The notes: a model not told the origin generated them from the sequence alone. Shown: positions 9,359 to 18,329, counted from the stretch's first letter. The stretch is DNA of 64,000 bases from Chloroflexia bacterium SDU3-3 (GCA_009268125.1 WBOU01000012.1:62001-126000); one strand, 5' to 3'. Made by a program: numbers and translations.

Positions 9359-10783
9359 ATGACCGCACCTCGCACCCTCTTCGAGAAGATATGGGATGCC
9401 CACACCGTCCGGGCGCAGACAGCCGAGACCCCGGCGGTGCTCTATATCGACCTGCACCTCATCCACGAGGTCACCTCGCCCCAGGCCTTCACCGAGCTGC
9501 GCGCGCGCGGCCTGAAGGTGCGCCGCCCCTCGCAGACCATGGCCACCATGGACCACTCGACGCCGACCACGCCGCGCAACGCCCAGGGTATCATCCCCGT
9601 GCTGGATGCGCAGGGCGCGGCCCAGCTGGAGCAGCTGGAGCGCAACTGCCAGGAGTTCGGCATCCCGCTGTACAAGCTGGGCACCCAGAACCAGGGCATC
9701 GTGCATGTGATCGGGCCGGAGCAGGGCCTGACTCAGCCGGGCATGACCATTGTCTGCGGCGACTCGCACACCTCCACCCACGGCGCGTTCGGCGCGCTGG
9801 CCTTCGGCATCGGCACTTCCGAGGTGGCGCACGTGCTGGCCACCCAGTGCCTCATTCAGTCGAAGCCCAAGACTATGGAGATCCGCGTGGACGGGCGGCT
9901 GGCCAAGGGCGTAACGGCCAAGGACATCATCCTGGCGATCATCGCCAAGATCGGCGTGGGCGGCGGCACCGGCTACGTGTTCGAGTACACCGGCGAGGCC
10001 ATCCGCGCCCTCTCGATGGAGGAGCGCCTGACGATCTGCAACATGTCGATCGAGGGCGGCGCGCGCGCGGGCCTGATCGCCCCCGACGAGACCACCATCG
10101 AGTACGTGAAGGGCCGCCCCTTCGCCCCCCAGGGCGAGGAGTGGGAGAAGGCCGTGGCCTACTGGCGCACGCTGCCATCCGACCCGGGCGCGACCTACGA
10201 TGCCCAGGTGGTGATCGACGCCAACGAGCTGACGCCCATGATTACCTACGGCACCAACCCCGGCATGGGCATGCCGATCACCGGCAGTATCCCCACGGTG
10301 GAGGAGCTGAGCGACCCGGCCCAGCGCACCGGCCTGGATAAGGCGCTGCGCTACATGGGCCTGCAGCAGGGCCAGAAGCTGCTGGGCCAGAAGATCAACA
10401 TGGTCTTCCTCGGCTCGTGCACCAACTCGCGCATCAGCGACCTGCGCGAGGCCGCCAAGCTGCTTAAGGGCCACAAGGTGGCTAGCGGCGTGCGCATGAT
10501 GGTGGTGCCCGGCTCACAGCAGGTCAAGCGCCAGGCCGAGGCCGAGGGCCTGCACGAGATCTTCCGCGAGGCCGGTGCCGAGTGGCGCGAGGCTGGCTGC
10601 AGCGCCTGCCTGGCCATGAACGGCGACATGGTGCCCTCGGGCGAGTACTGCGTCTCGACCTCGAACCGCAACTTCGAGGGCCGCCAAGGCCCCGGCAGCC
10701 GCACCTTCCTGGCCAGCCCGGTGACGGCGGTCGCCTCGGCGATCAACGGCGCTGTGACCGACCCGCGCGAGCTTCTGAGCTAG
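9359..10783 (+). CDS. leuC: 3-isopropylmalate dehydratase, large subunit
   Basis: A 474-residue aconitase-family subunit that isomerises 2- to 3-isopropylmalate with LeuD. The [4Fe-4S] cluster ligands are visible in [11 protein letters not shown] and the [12 protein letters not shown] segment. The substrate motif [12 protein letters not shown] is near residue 140. ATG 9359 lies 22 bases after ilvE with GGGAGA upstream; the frame is open further upstream but would overlap ilvE. The same enzyme type can act on citramalate, which fits the adjacent cimA. Confidence 0.95.
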   Translation: MTAPRTLFEKIWDAHTVRAQTAETPAVLYIDLHLIHEVTSPQAFTELRARGLKVRRPSQTMATMDHSTPTTPRNAQGIIPVLDAQGAAQLEQLERNCQEFGIPLYKLGTQNQGIVHVIGPEQGLTQPGMTIVCGDSHTSTHGAFGALAFGIGTSEVAHVLATQCLIQSKPKTMEIRVDGRLAKGVTAKDIILAIIAKIGVGGGTGYVFEYTGEAIRALSMEERLTICNMSIEGGARAGLIAPDETTIEYVKGRPFAPQGEEWEKAVAYWRTLPSDPGATYDAQVVIDANELTPMITYGTNPGMGMPITGSIPTVEELSDPAQRTGLDKALRYMGLQQGQKLLGQKINMVFLGSCTNSRISDLREAAKLLKGHKVASGVRMMVVPGSQQVKRQAEAEGLHEIFREAGAEWREAGCSACLAMNGDMVPSGEYCVSTSNRNFEGRQGPGSRTFLASPVTAVASAINGAVTDPRELLS

Positions 10784-10817
10784 TTTGAACTGCGCCCTGG
10801 GCGCTGGGAGTAGACAT

Positions 10818-11426
10818 ATGGAATCTATCACGACGTTTGAGGCGAAGATCGCGGCGCTGCCGGTGAGCGACATCGACACCGACCAGATCATCCCCGCCCG
10901 CTTCCTGAAGACCACCAACAAGGCTGGCCTGGGCGACGGCCTGTTCTCCGACTGGCGCTACAACGCCGACGGCACGCCCAAGCCCGACTTCGTGCTGAAC
11001 CGCCCCGATGTGCAGGGCGCGCAGGTGCTGATCGCGGGCAACAACTTCGGCTGCGGCTCCTCGCGCGAGCACGCGCCGTGGGCGCTCACCGGCTATGGCT
11101 TCAAGGCTGTGGTCAGCACCTTCTTCGCCGACATCTTCAAGTCCAACGCGCTGAAGAACGGCCTGGTGCCGATCGTGGTCGATGAGGACACGCTCTACCA
11201 GCTGTTCAGCCTGTTCGAGGAAGACCCCAGCACCACAGTGGTGGTGGACATCCCCAACCAGGCGCTGGTGCTGCCCGGCGGCCAGACCGTGAAGTTCCCG
11301 ATCGACCCCTTCGCCAAGCACTGCCTGGTGCACGGCGTGGACCAGATGGGCTTCCTGCTGAACGAGGACTCCGCGATCAGCGAGTTTGAGTCCGCCCGGA
11401 CGCCACGCGTGCAGACGGTGGCCTAG
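10818..11426 (+). CDS. leuD: 3-isopropylmalate dehydratase, small subunit
   Basis: A 202-residue swivelling-domain partner of LeuC. The substrate-recognition segment NNFGCGSSREHAPWAL lies near residues 75-90, and DTDQIIPARFL near the N terminus is typical. ATG 10818 follows GGGAG at a good distance; an earlier in-frame ATG (10785) lacks a site and adds a nonconserved tail. It follows leuC by 34 bases. Confidence 0.95.
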   Translation: MESITTFEAKIAALPVSDIDTDQIIPARFLKTTNKAGLGDGLFSDWRYNADGTPKPDFVLNRPDVQGAQVLIAGNNFGCGSSREHAPWALTGYGFKAVVSTFFADIFKSNALKNGLVPIVVDEDTLYQLFSLFEEDPSTTVVVDIPNQALVLPGGQTVKFPIDPFAKHCLVHGVDQMGFLLNEDSAISEFESARTPRVQTVA

Positions 11427-11498
11427 CAGCTATGGCCGCGCGGAGGCCCCAGGGGCGACCCTGCGGGCCTTCGTGATGCCGAGGAGCAACATGAGTCT

Positions 11499-11990
11499 AT
11501 GGTTGGTCGGGTTGTTGGGGCGAGCCGCTACCTGCTGATCGTGGCAGTGATCTGCCTGTTCGCCGCCGCGCTGGCGCTGCTGATCTTCGGTGCGTACGAG
11601 ACGTACCACCTGCTGAGCGCCCTGCTCACATCCGCCATCGCCTCGGGCGAGGCCAAGAAGCTGATCCTGGCCTGCATCGAGCTGGCCGACCTGTTCCTGC
11701 TGGCCACGGTGCTCTATATCACGGCGGCGGGCCTCTACGAGCTGTTCATCGACGACAAGCTGCCGCTGCTGCCATCCTGGCTGGTCATCCACGATCTGGA
11801 CGACCTGAAGAGCAAGCTGATCGGCGTGGTGGTGGTGGTGCTGGGCGTGCTGTTCCTGGGCCAGGTGGTCTCGTGGGATGGCTCGCGCGACCTGCTGGGC
11901 TACGGCGCGGCCATCGCCCTGATGATCGGCGCGCTGACCTACTTCCTCGCGCAGAACCACAAGCACGACGAGGACAAGAAGGCCGAGTGA
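11499..11990 (+). CDS. YqhA (UPF0114) family membrane protein
   Basis: A 163-residue protein with about three or four hydrophobic segments (residues 12-35, 55-75 and 105-125, plus 132-150). The start VVGASRYLLIVAVICLF matches the UPF0114/YqhA family, whose function is unknown. The C-terminal tail is charged (HKHDEDKKAE). The start is odd: GAGGAG is ideally placed for ATG 11491, but that frame stops after 15 codons, and only ATG 11499 opens the family sequence. The two starts are eight bases apart, so either initiation occurs at the second ATG or one base has been lost or gained. It is embedded between leuD and leuB, and a terminator follows. Confidence 0.8.
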   Translation: MVGRVVGASRYLLIVAVICLFAAALALLIFGAYETYHLLSALLTSAIASGEAKKLILACIELADLFLLATVLYITAAGLYELFIDDKLPLLPSWLVIHDLDDLKSKLIGVVVVVLGVLFLGQVVSWDGSRDLLGYGAAIALMIGALTYFLAQNHKHDEDKKAE

Positions 11991-11995
11991 TCTGT

Positions 11996-12019
11996 GGGCG
12001 CGCTGCGCCCTTCTTTTTT
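11996..12019 (+). terminator. Intrinsic terminator after the yqhA-like gene
   Basis: GGGCGC-GCT-GCGCCC (11996-12010) is followed directly by TTCTTTTTT. A second GC hairpin (CCGCGC...GCGCGG, from about 12022) lies next to it. leuB therefore either depends on readthrough or has its own promoter. Confidence 0.75.
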
Positions 12020-12062
12020 GCCCGCGCTGCGGCGCGGCCCTTTGTGAGAATCGAGCGACACT

Positions 12063-13172
12063 ATGCATGCGAATATTGCACTTCTCCCCGGCGACGGCAT
12101 CGGCCCCGAGGTGGTTGCCGAGGGCGTGCGGGTGCTGGATGCCGTGGCGGCCCGCTTCGGCCATGCCTTCGAGACCCAGAGCGCCCTGATCGGCGGCTGC
12201 GCCATCGATGCCCAGGGCACCGCGCTGCCCGCCGAGACCGTGGCGCTCTGCCAGGCCGCCGACGCGGTGCTGCTGGGCGCGGTGGGCGGCCCCAAGTGGG
12301 ATGACCCCAACGCCAAGGTGCGCCCCGAGCAGGGCCTGCTGGGCATCCGCAAGGCCCTGGGCCTGTTTGCCAACCTGCGCCCGGTGGCCATCCGCCCCGA
12401 GCTAGTGGCCGCATCGCCGCTGCGCCCCGAGCGCCTGGCGGGCGTGGACATGCTGGTGGTGCGCGAGCTGACCGGCGGCAGCTACTTTGGCGAGAAGCGC
12501 CGCGAGCAGCTGCCCGACGGCAGCGAGTCGGCGCTGGATGCCTGCGTGTACACCACCGCCGAGATCGAGCGCGTGGTGCGCGCCGCCGCCGAGATGGCCC
12601 GCGCGCGGCGCGGCAAGCTCACCTCGGTCGATAAGGCCAACGTGATGGAGACCTCGCGCCTGTGGCGCAGCGTGACCACCCGCGTGATGCGCGAGGAGTA
12701 CCCGGATGTGCAGCTCGACCACATCCTGGTGGATGCCTGCGCGATGTACCTGATCAGCCGCCCGGCCAGTTTCGACGTGATCGTCACCGAGAACATGTTC
12801 GGCGACATCCTGACCGACGAGGCATCCATGCTGGCCGGGTCGATGGGCATGCTGCCCTCGGCCTCGCTCGGCTCGGGTAAGCGCACCGGGGCCGACGGCA
12901 GCGAGACGGCCATGGGCCTCTACGAGCCGATCCACGGCTCGGCCCCCGACATCGCGGGCAAGGGCATCGCCAACCCGCTGGCCACCATCCTCAGCACCGC
13001 GCTGCTGCTGCGCTACTCGCTGGGGCTGGAGGCCGAGGCCAAGGCGGTGGAGGATGCTGTCAACGCCGTGCTGGCCGATGGCGTGGTGACGGGCGATGTG
13101 GCCGCGCCAGGGGCCAAGAGCTACAGCACCACCGAGGTGGGCGCTGCGGTGGTGGCCCGCCTGAGCGCGTAG
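12063..13172 (+). CDS. leuB: 3-isopropylmalate dehydrogenase
   Basis: A 369-residue NAD+-dependent enzyme that oxidises and decarboxylates 3-isopropylmalate to 2-oxoisocaproate. It begins [21 protein letters not shown]. It has the substrate arginines in ELTGGSYFG and neighbouring segments, and the metal site and signature [27 protein letters not shown] near 240-265. The NAD-binding [15 protein letters not shown] is near residue 295. The length is that of bacterial LeuB rather than isocitrate dehydrogenase. It may also act on methylmalate in the CimA route. Confidence 0.95.
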   Translation: MHANIALLPGDGIGPEVVAEGVRVLDAVAARFGHAFETQSALIGGCAIDAQGTALPAETVALCQAADAVLLGAVGGPKWDDPNAKVRPEQGLLGIRKALGLFANLRPVAIRPELVAASPLRPERLAGVDMLVVRELTGGSYFGEKRREQLPDGSESALDACVYTTAEIERVVRAAAEMARARRGKLTSVDKANVMETSRLWRSVTTRVMREEYPDVQLDHILVDACAMYLISRPASFDVIVTENMFGDILTDEASMLAGSMGMLPSASLGSGKRTGADGSETAMGLYEPIHGSAPDIAGKGIANPLATILSTALLLRYSLGLEAEAKAVEDAVNAVLADGVVTGDVAAPGAKSYSTTEVGAAVVARLSA

Positions 13173-13200
13173 CTGCGCTGAACGGCTCGATCGAACCGAG

Positions 13201-13240
13201 GTGCCTCTGGCGGCCAGCGCGCGCTGGCCGCCAGAGGCAC
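13201..13240. repeat. Perfect 40-base palindrome between leuB and purU
   Basis: Bases 13201-13220 are the exact reverse complement of 13221-13240, with no spacer. In RNA this would form a very stable hairpin with a minimal loop. No T-tract follows on the + strand. It could be a factor-dependent terminator or an mRNA 3'-end stabiliser for the leu genes. Confidence 0.85.
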
Positions 13241-13265
13241 ACGATTGTGTTTAGAAGGGTTTCTC

Positions 13266-14120
13266 ATGAGCGACTCCGCAATCCTGCTTATCTCCTGCCC
13301 CGACCGCAAGGGCATCGTCGCGGGCGTGGCCGACTTTCTCTACAGCCACAACGCCAACATCCTGCACGCCGACCAGCACCAGGATGCCGCGCTCGACCTG
13401 TTTTTTATGCGCGTCGAGTGGGCGCTGGATGACTTCGCGCTGGATCTGGACGCCTTCCCCGCCCAGTTCGCGCCGCTGGCCGAGCGCTTCCAGATGCGCT
13501 GGCGGCTCGCGCGGTCGAGCCAGCCCACCCGCATGGCCCTGTTCGTCTCGCGCTACACCCACTGCCTGGCCGATCTGCTCTACCGCGCCCACAGCGGCGA
13601 GCTGAACTGCAGCATCCCGCTGATCATCGGCAACTCGCGCGAGGGCGAGGAGCTGGCCACCTTCTACCGCGTGCCGTTCTTCCACATCCCGGTGACGGCC
13701 CAGACCAAGGCCGAGGCCGAGGCGCGCCAGCAGGCCCTGCTGGATGAGCACGGCGTCGACCTGATCGTGCTGGCCCGCTACATGCAGATCCTCTCGCCCG
13801 AGTTCGTGGCGCGCTACACACGCCGGATCATCAACGTGCACCACTCGTTTCTGCCGGCGTTCAGCGGGGCCAGGCCCTACCAGCGGGCCTTCGAGCGCGG
13901 CGTGAAGCTGATCGGCGCGACCAGCCACTATGTGACCGACGAGCTTGACGAGGGGCCGATTATCGAGCAAGATGTGGCCCGCGTGACCCACCGCAACCAG
14001 GTCGAGGATCTAGTGCGCAAGGGCCGCGACCTGGAGAATCTAGTGCTGGCGCGGGCCGTGCGCTGGCACACCGAGCACCGCATCGTGGTGTTCGCCAACA
14101 AGACTGTGGTCTTCGACTAG
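13266..14120 (+). CDS. purU: Formyltetrahydrofolate deformylase
   Basis: A 284-residue hydrolase releasing formate from 10-formyl-THF, which feeds formate to purine synthesis and balances one-carbon pools. The N-terminal ACT domain (residues 3-80) begins AILLISCPDRKGIVAGVADFL. The formyltransferase-type catalytic domain (about 90-284) has INVHHSFLPAFSGARPY with the catalytic His, and ATSHYVTDELDEGPII with the catalytic Asp. ATG 13266 follows GAAGGG. It lies three bases before the next gene, so it may be co-transcribed with the glycosyltransferases. Confidence 0.94.
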   Translation: MSDSAILLISCPDRKGIVAGVADFLYSHNANILHADQHQDAALDLFFMRVEWALDDFALDLDAFPAQFAPLAERFQMRWRLARSSQPTRMALFVSRYTHCLADLLYRAHSGELNCSIPLIIGNSREGEELATFYRVPFFHIPVTAQTKAEAEARQQALLDEHGVDLIVLARYMQILSPEFVARYTRRIINVHHSFLPAFSGARPYQRAFERGVKLIGATSHYVTDELDEGPIIEQDVARVTHRNQVEDLVRKGRDLENLVLARAVRWHTEHRIVVFANKTVVFD

Positions 14121-14123
14121 CCT

Positions 14124-14993
14124 ATGCATCTCGCCTCGCTTGCCGACCTGCCGCCCGCCGCGTTTCAGGCCGTGATCATCAATGTGAACACGCGGGCGGT
14201 GGCCACCCTGGCCCTGCTCAGCGCGCTGCGCTACGCGGGCATGCCCGTGCTGCTGATCGACTGCGAGTCGACCGACGGTAGCTGGGCGCACTTCAGCGCG
14301 CTCATGAGCCAGCATCGCTTCGAAATGCTGTCGGCCCCGCTCAAGGCCCACGGCGACACGCTGAACTGGCTGTTCCAGCACATCCCCGCCCGCCGCGTGC
14401 TGCTGATCGACTCCGACCTAGAGCTGCTGGATGCCGAGCTGGTGCGCCAGATGTGCGCGGCGGCCCAGGCCGAGCGCGCCATGGGCAGCGGCAGCATCCA
14501 GTGCGGCGTGTGGATGACCGCCCAGCGCCAGCCCTTCGCGTGGTACGAGGAGCGCCCGTGGGTGCCGCTGACGCTGCTGGATGTGGCCGCCATGCGCGAG
14601 GCGCTGGCCAGCGGCCTGTCGTTCCGCGCCCGCGTCGAGCTGAACGAGTTCCCGCCCTCGCCGCTGATCTCGCGCCTGCTGATCAAGCGCTTCCGCCTGC
14701 CGCTGGTGCGCCGCCTGCGCCTGTCCTGGCTGGATGTGTTCCGCCGCGACTTTGGCGGCAAAAAGCCAGCCTATGTGATGTACGACACCGCCGCCGAGAT
14801 CTACCAGCACCTGCTGGGGCGCGGCTACACCTTCGCCGATCTCTCCGCCGCGTTCGACCCGCTGCCGGTGCGCCACTACCACGGCGTCACGCGGCTGCTG
14901 CTGAACGCCCGCGACCGCAATGGCGCGTCGCTGGCCCAGATCGCGCCCGAGATCGACGCCCGCCTGCGCGATGAGTACGGGGTGGTCTGCTAG
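14124..14993 (+). CDS. Glycosyltransferase-like protein (GT-A type, DxD motif)
   Basis: A 289-residue protein that looks like a GT-A fold nucleotide-sugar transferase. The N terminus has hydrophobic strands (AVIINVNTRAVATL, MPVLLIDCESTDGSW), and RVLLIDSDLELLD near residue 95 supplies a DSD motif. No membrane segment is evident. The acceptor and sugar are unknown. It starts three bases after purU and is followed with no gap by a GT4 enzyme (TAG then ATG 14994), so the two are probably translationally coupled and act on the same glycan. The family assignment is from fold-like features, not a strong signature. Confidence 0.65.
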   Translation: MHLASLADLPPAAFQAVIINVNTRAVATLALLSALRYAGMPVLLIDCESTDGSWAHFSALMSQHRFEMLSAPLKAHGDTLNWLFQHIPARRVLLIDSDLELLDAELVRQMCAAAQAERAMGSGSIQCGVWMTAQRQPFAWYEERPWVPLTLLDVAAMREALASGLSFRARVELNEFPPSPLISRLLIKRFRLPLVRRLRLSWLDVFRRDFGGKKPAYVMYDTAAEIYQHLLGRGYTFADLSAAFDPLPVRHYHGVTRLLLNARDRNGASLAQIAPEIDARLRDEYGVVC

Positions 14994-16187
14994 ATGCCAA
15001 GCCTGACGCTGCTCACCCCCTTCCCGCCCAACCCGCCCCACGCTGGCGGCACCGCGCATATCTTCCAGCTCTCGCGGCAGCTGGCCCACGCCTACGATCT
15101 GTCGCTCTACACCCTGGCCGATGCGCCCGCCGAGGTGCGCTGGGGGCCGATGGCCCAGTGGTGCGCCGACGCGCGGGCCTTCCCGCGCGGGCGTGGCGCG
15201 GCCCCTGGCCTGCGGCCCGCATCCCCCGCCGACCCGCCCGCCGCCCGCCAGGACCGCTCGCCCGCCCTGGCCGCATTTCTGCGCGAGCGCTGGCGGGACG
15301 CGCCGCCGGATGTGGTGCAGCTGGAGTTCAGCACCATGGCCCAGTACGCGCCGCTGGCCCGCGCCGCCGGGGCCTTGGCCGTCTGCACCGCGCACAACGT
15401 GGCCTTCCTAGCCCAGCTGCGCCGCGCCCGCCAGGAGCGCGACATGCTGCTGCGCATGCGGCGTTTCGCGGGGGCGCTGAGCCTGTGGCAGTACGAGCTG
15501 CGCGCGCTGCGCTGGTGCGACCTGGTGCTGACCCTCAGCGAGGTGGACGCCGCCGCGCTGCGCCGCTGGCTGCCGCGCCTGCCGGTGGCCTATGTGCCCT
15601 CGGGCATCGACCTGGGCGCGTGGCCGCCCTGCTTCAGCCCGCAGCGCGAGGGCGAGGTGCTGTTCGTGGGCAACTACGCCCACCCGCCCAACGCCGAGGG
15701 CGCGCTGTGGCTGGCCCGCGAGGTCTGGCCGCTGGTGCGCCGCGCCTGCCCCGCCGCCCGCCTCACGCTGGCCGGTCGCGCGCCCTCCCCCGCCATCCAG
15801 GCCCTGGCCGCCGCCGACGTGCGCGTGCCCGGCACGGTGGACGACCTACGCCCGCTCTACGCCAGCGCCAGTGCGGTGGTGGCCCCGATCTTCTGGGGCA
15901 GCGGGGTGCGCATCAAGCTGCTGGAGGCGCTGGCCTGCGGCGTGCCTGTGGTCACCACCGCGCTGGCCGCCGAGGGCATCGCCCTGGCCCACGGCGAGAG
16001 CGCGCTGTTCGCCGAGACCCCCGAGGCCTTCGCCGCCGCCATCGTGCGGCTGCTGGCCGACCCGCAGCTGCGCGCCCACATCGGCGCGGGCGGTCGCGCC
16101 GTGGCCGAGCGCGACTACGACTGGGCGCAGATCGGGCGGCGGCTGGTTGGCATGTACGCCGCGCTGCGCGGACAGGGCGAGCGCTAA
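14994..16187 (+). CDS. Glycosyltransferase, family 4 (GT-B)
   Basis: A 397-residue GT-B enzyme. The N-terminal acceptor domain begins LTLLTPFPPNPPHAGGTAHI, a typical glycine-containing donor/acceptor loop. The C-terminal domain has VPSGIDLG, LFVGNYAHPPN, LTLAGRAPSP, and VVAPIFWGSGVRIKLLEALACG near residue 300, the E-x7-E-like nucleotide-sugar site of group 1 transferases. The substrate is unknown. It may belong with the adjacent GT-A gene in cell-surface glycan synthesis. Its 3' end runs straight into dispersed repeats. Confidence 0.85.
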   Translation: MPSLTLLTPFPPNPPHAGGTAHIFQLSRQLAHAYDLSLYTLADAPAEVRWGPMAQWCADARAFPRGRGAAPGLRPASPADPPAARQDRSPALAAFLRERWRDAPPDVVQLEFSTMAQYAPLARAAGALAVCTAHNVAFLAQLRRARQERDMLLRMRRFAGALSLWQYELRALRWCDLVLTLSEVDAAALRRWLPRLPVAYVPSGIDLGAWPPCFSPQREGEVLFVGNYAHPPNAEGALWLAREVWPLVRRACPAARLTLAGRAPSPAIQALAAADVRVPGTVDDLRPLYASASAVVAPIFWGSGVRIKLLEALACGVPVVTTALAAEGIALAHGESALFAETPEAFAAAIVRLLADPQLRAHIGAGGRAVAERDYDWAQIGRRLVGMYAALRGQGER

Positions 16188-16196
16188 CCACGAAAA

Positions 16197-16310
16197 CCTA
16201 TTAACCACGAAGACACGAAGGCGCGAAGGGGAGAAAGAGGCCAATACCTCGAAGGCGCGAAGGGGAGAAAGAACCGATTTACCACCAAGACACGAAGGCG
16301 CAAAGGGGAC
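16197..16310 (+). repeat. Dispersed repeat cluster (ACCACGAAGACACGAAGG family)
   Basis: At least three tandem-like copies of ACCACGAAGACACGAAGGCGCGAAGG or close variants occur here (about 16203, 16246, 16279), separated by GGGAGAAAGA. The same sequence recurs at about eight other sites in the window in both orientations, always between genes. Confidence 0.85.
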
Positions 16311-16339
16311 AAAAGGGGCAGGAAATGGAGTCAACCCTA

Positions 16340-16554
16340 CCCACCCGGCCCATGCGGCGAAGGTGCCGGTATAGTTTTGATGGCCATATGCACGAACACC
16401 AGCGGCCAGCGCTCAGCACGGGAACGCTCAAAATTGGGGGTTCGAAGGGGGCATCGCCCCCTCGCGGGGTTCACAGGGGCTGGCCCCTGTGCGCCGCCCG
16501 CGTAGGGCATCCACCCACCGAACACGTACCACCGCTATCGCTGATGGGAAACAC
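16340..16554 (+). repeat. Structured dispersed element, copy A
   Basis: This ~215-bp non-coding unit starts CCCACCCGGCCCATGCGGCG and runs to GATGGGAAACAC. It contains two hairpins: GGGGGC-ATC-GCCCCC (16447-16461) and CACAGGGG-CTGG-CCCCTGTG (16472-16491). It is closely similar to copy B (20683) and to the inverted copies C (56531) and D (16708). Short ORFs across it are not conserved as proteins. Confidence 0.85.
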
Positions 16555-16559
16555 CTCGA

Positions 16560-16636
16560 AAAAGTGACACCATGTGAGAGGTACCGCCCCCTCGCGGGGC
16601 TCACAGGGGCTGGCCCCCTCACATGGTGTCACTTTT
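16560..16636. repeat. 19-bp inverted repeat pair flanking an element fragment
   Basis: AAAAGTGACACCATGTGAG (16560-16578) and its exact reverse complement (16618-16636) enclose 39 bases. The enclosed bases are a fragment of the structured element (CCCCCTCGCGGGG, then ACAGGGGCTGGCCCC). A third copy of the arm occurs at 17027-17045 in the first orientation. The arrangement resembles a very small MITE, but no transposase is present. Confidence 0.75.
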
Positions 16637-16707
16637 ATGGTTTTCTGAGGCATTTTGACGAAAAGGTGCGTTGCCGTTGATTCGTCAGGGTGCGCCTTCG
16701 TGGAATA

Positions 16708-16904
16708 GTGGGTGTTCTTGGATGGTGGTGGATGCCCTGTGCGGGCGGCACCACGGGCTCCGCGCCCTTGGAACCCCGCCAGGGGCATCGCCCCTTGGAA
16801 CCCCAATTTGTAGCATTCCTATGCCGAAATCAAGCAGCTCATGTTCGTGCATAGGGCCAGCAAAACATCACCGGCACCTTCGCCGCATGGGAGCGGTGGG
16901 CTGG
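16708..16904 (-). repeat. Structured dispersed element, copy D (inverted)
   Basis: The reverse complement matches copy A from CCCATGCGGCGAAGGTGCCGG to the CCGCCCGCACAGGGCATCCACC end. It shares with copy C the variant middle part TTTCGGCATAGGAATGC, so copies C and D form one subfamily and A and B another. The second stem is less perfect here. Confidence 0.8.
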
Positions 16905-17026
16905 TATGCTGCGATCATGGGTTAGCGCGAATGATGCGTAGGGAGCGCTTTTGGAAGATGTGATCCTTTGTGTATAGTCTGGCACGCCATCTTGCTCGCT
17001 TTGTCGCATTCAGAAGCCGCGCCTAC

Positions 17027-17097
17027 AAAAGTGACACCATGTGAGGGCTGGCCCCTGTGCGCCGCCCGCGCAGGGCACACACCCAGCGCAAAAGAGG
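17027..17097 (+). repeat. Inverted-repeat arm plus truncated structured element
   Basis: The third copy of AAAAGTGACACCATGTGAG (17027-17045) is fused to the 3' part of the structured element (GGCTGGCCCCTGTGCGCCGCCCGCG, then AGGGCA). The same junction type is seen at 16560-16636, suggesting a mobile or recombining unit. Confidence 0.7.
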
Positions 17098-17212
17098 AAC
17101 CCTCATCATCGAAGCCGCAGCAGGTCAGACCGACCTCCACATAGCCCCCACATGATCGAGTCCGCAGCCAGCCGGACCGATCTGTTTTCCTTTGTGCCCG
17201 TGGTAAACAGTA

Positions 17213-17262
17213 CCCTTAGAGCCTTGGTGTCTTGGCGGTGAATTGGTTCCCTTCGCGCCTTC
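17213..17262 (-). repeat. Dispersed repeat (ACCACGAAGACACGAAGG family), inverted
   Basis: The reverse strand carries two degenerate units, read as CGAAGGCGCGAAGGGAACC and CCGCCAAGACACCAAGGCT. It lies just upstream of the GT2 promoter. Confidence 0.75.
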
Positions 17263-17277
17263 GCCGCCGCCCCGCTG

Positions 17278-17286
17278 TGGTACAAT
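17278..17286 (+). promoter_or_regulatory. Extended -10 promoter of the GT2 gene
   Basis: TGG-TACAAT, an extended -10 motif, lies 33 bases before the GTG start. No -35 box is recognisable, as is usual for extended -10 promoters. Confidence 0.55.
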
Positions 17287-17319
17287 GCGCCCATCCTGCT
17301 AGCTAGAGAGCGACAGAAC

Positions 17320-18189
17320 GTGCCCGCCAACCCCAACCCGCCCGCCGTGGCCGTCGTCATCCCCTCGCTGGATGGCCAGGTCGAGCCGCTGCTGGCCAGC
17401 ATCCGCGCCCAGACCGTGCAGCCCGCCGAGGTGGTGGTCTCGCAGGGCGTGCGGCCCAACGGCAAGGCCCGCAACCAGGGCGTCGCCCGCACCAGCGCGC
17501 CTATCCTCGTGTTCGTCGACGACGACGCCGTGCTGGGCGACCCCCACGTGATCGAGCGGCTGGTCGCCCCGCTGCTGGCCGACCCCACCATCGGCGTCAC
17601 CGGCGCGTCCAAGCTGCTGCCGCCCGACGCGCCGCCCTTCCAGCGCTGGGCCGCCCGCGAGGTGGCCCGCGTGGTCCACCCCGTGGTCGAGGCACCGCTG
17701 GAGACCAACCCCGACCCGCCCTCGTTCTACTCGGAGATCACCACCACCTGCTGCGCCATGCGCCGCGCCGTGTTCGACGAGGCGGGCGGCTTCGACGACG
17801 GCCTGCTGCGCGGCGTGGACACCGAGTTCTTCGTGCGGGTGCGGCGGCTGCCCCCGGCCTACCGCTTCGTGCTGGTGCCGCGCTGCTGGGCCTACCACCC
17901 TGCCCCGGCCAGCTTCGCCAAGCTCATGCGCAAGCAGTTCCTCTACGGCGTGGGCGCGGCCCAGGAGGTGCGGCGCGACCCCAGCCGCGCGCGCGGGCGC
18001 TACTTCCACACCCCGCTGCACGCCCTGGCCTTCCTGCTGCTGCGCACCGCCGTGGTGCTGCCCAACATCTTCCTGCCCTACTCCTACGCCGCGCCCTTGT
18101 GGCGGCCCGGCTTCAAGCCGCTCAAGGCGCTCGCCTCCTACGCCAGCGCGCTGGGCTACGTGTGGGGCTGGTACCGCCAGCGCGGCTAA
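17320..18189 (+). CDS. Glycosyltransferase, family 2
   Basis: A 289-residue GT-A enzyme. The N-terminal VAVVIPSLDGQVEPLLASI strand-helix binds the nucleotide, and ILVFVDDDAVL near residue 65 supplies the metal-binding DxD. FDDGLLRGVDTEFFVRVRRLP near 160 supplies the catalytic acid. The C-terminal hydrophobic stretch (LHALAFLLLRTAVVLPNIFLPYSYA, about 225-255) suggests membrane contact, as in lipid-linked or surface glycan synthesis. The start is GTG 17320. It stands alone between repeat islands and has its own promoter. Confidence 0.85.
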   Translation: MPANPNPPAVAVVIPSLDGQVEPLLASIRAQTVQPAEVVVSQGVRPNGKARNQGVARTSAPILVFVDDDAVLGDPHVIERLVAPLLADPTIGVTGASKLLPPDAPPFQRWAAREVARVVHPVVEAPLETNPDPPSFYSEITTTCCAMRRAVFDEAGGFDDGLLRGVDTEFFVRVRRLPPAYRFVLVPRCWAYHPAPASFAKLMRKQFLYGVGAAQEVRRDPSRARGRYFHTPLHALAFLLLRTAVVLPNIFLPYSYAAPLWRPGFKPLKALASYASALGYVWGWYRQRG

Positions 18190-18216
18190 ACGTTTACCAC
18201 CAAGACACCAAGGGAG
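18190..18216 (+). repeat. Dispersed repeat unit
   Basis: TTTACCACCAAGACACCAAGGGAG directly follows the GT2 stop codon. It is one degenerate copy of the ACCACGAAGACACGAAGG family. The bases from here to 18330 show no gene. Confidence 0.65.
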
Positions 18217-18329
18217 TAGGGAAGAGAGAGCTGTAGGCAATGCTTCCAGCATTCGCGTCTCTGGCGGTAGTCCTTCTCCTCAGGGCAGGTGCGCTGGGCA
18301 GGCCCGCGCTACAGGTAGCTAGATTGTCC

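Noticed and set aside
16560-17045. Complete insertion sequence
   Set aside because: Inverted repeats are present but no ORF resembling a transposase lies between or near them.
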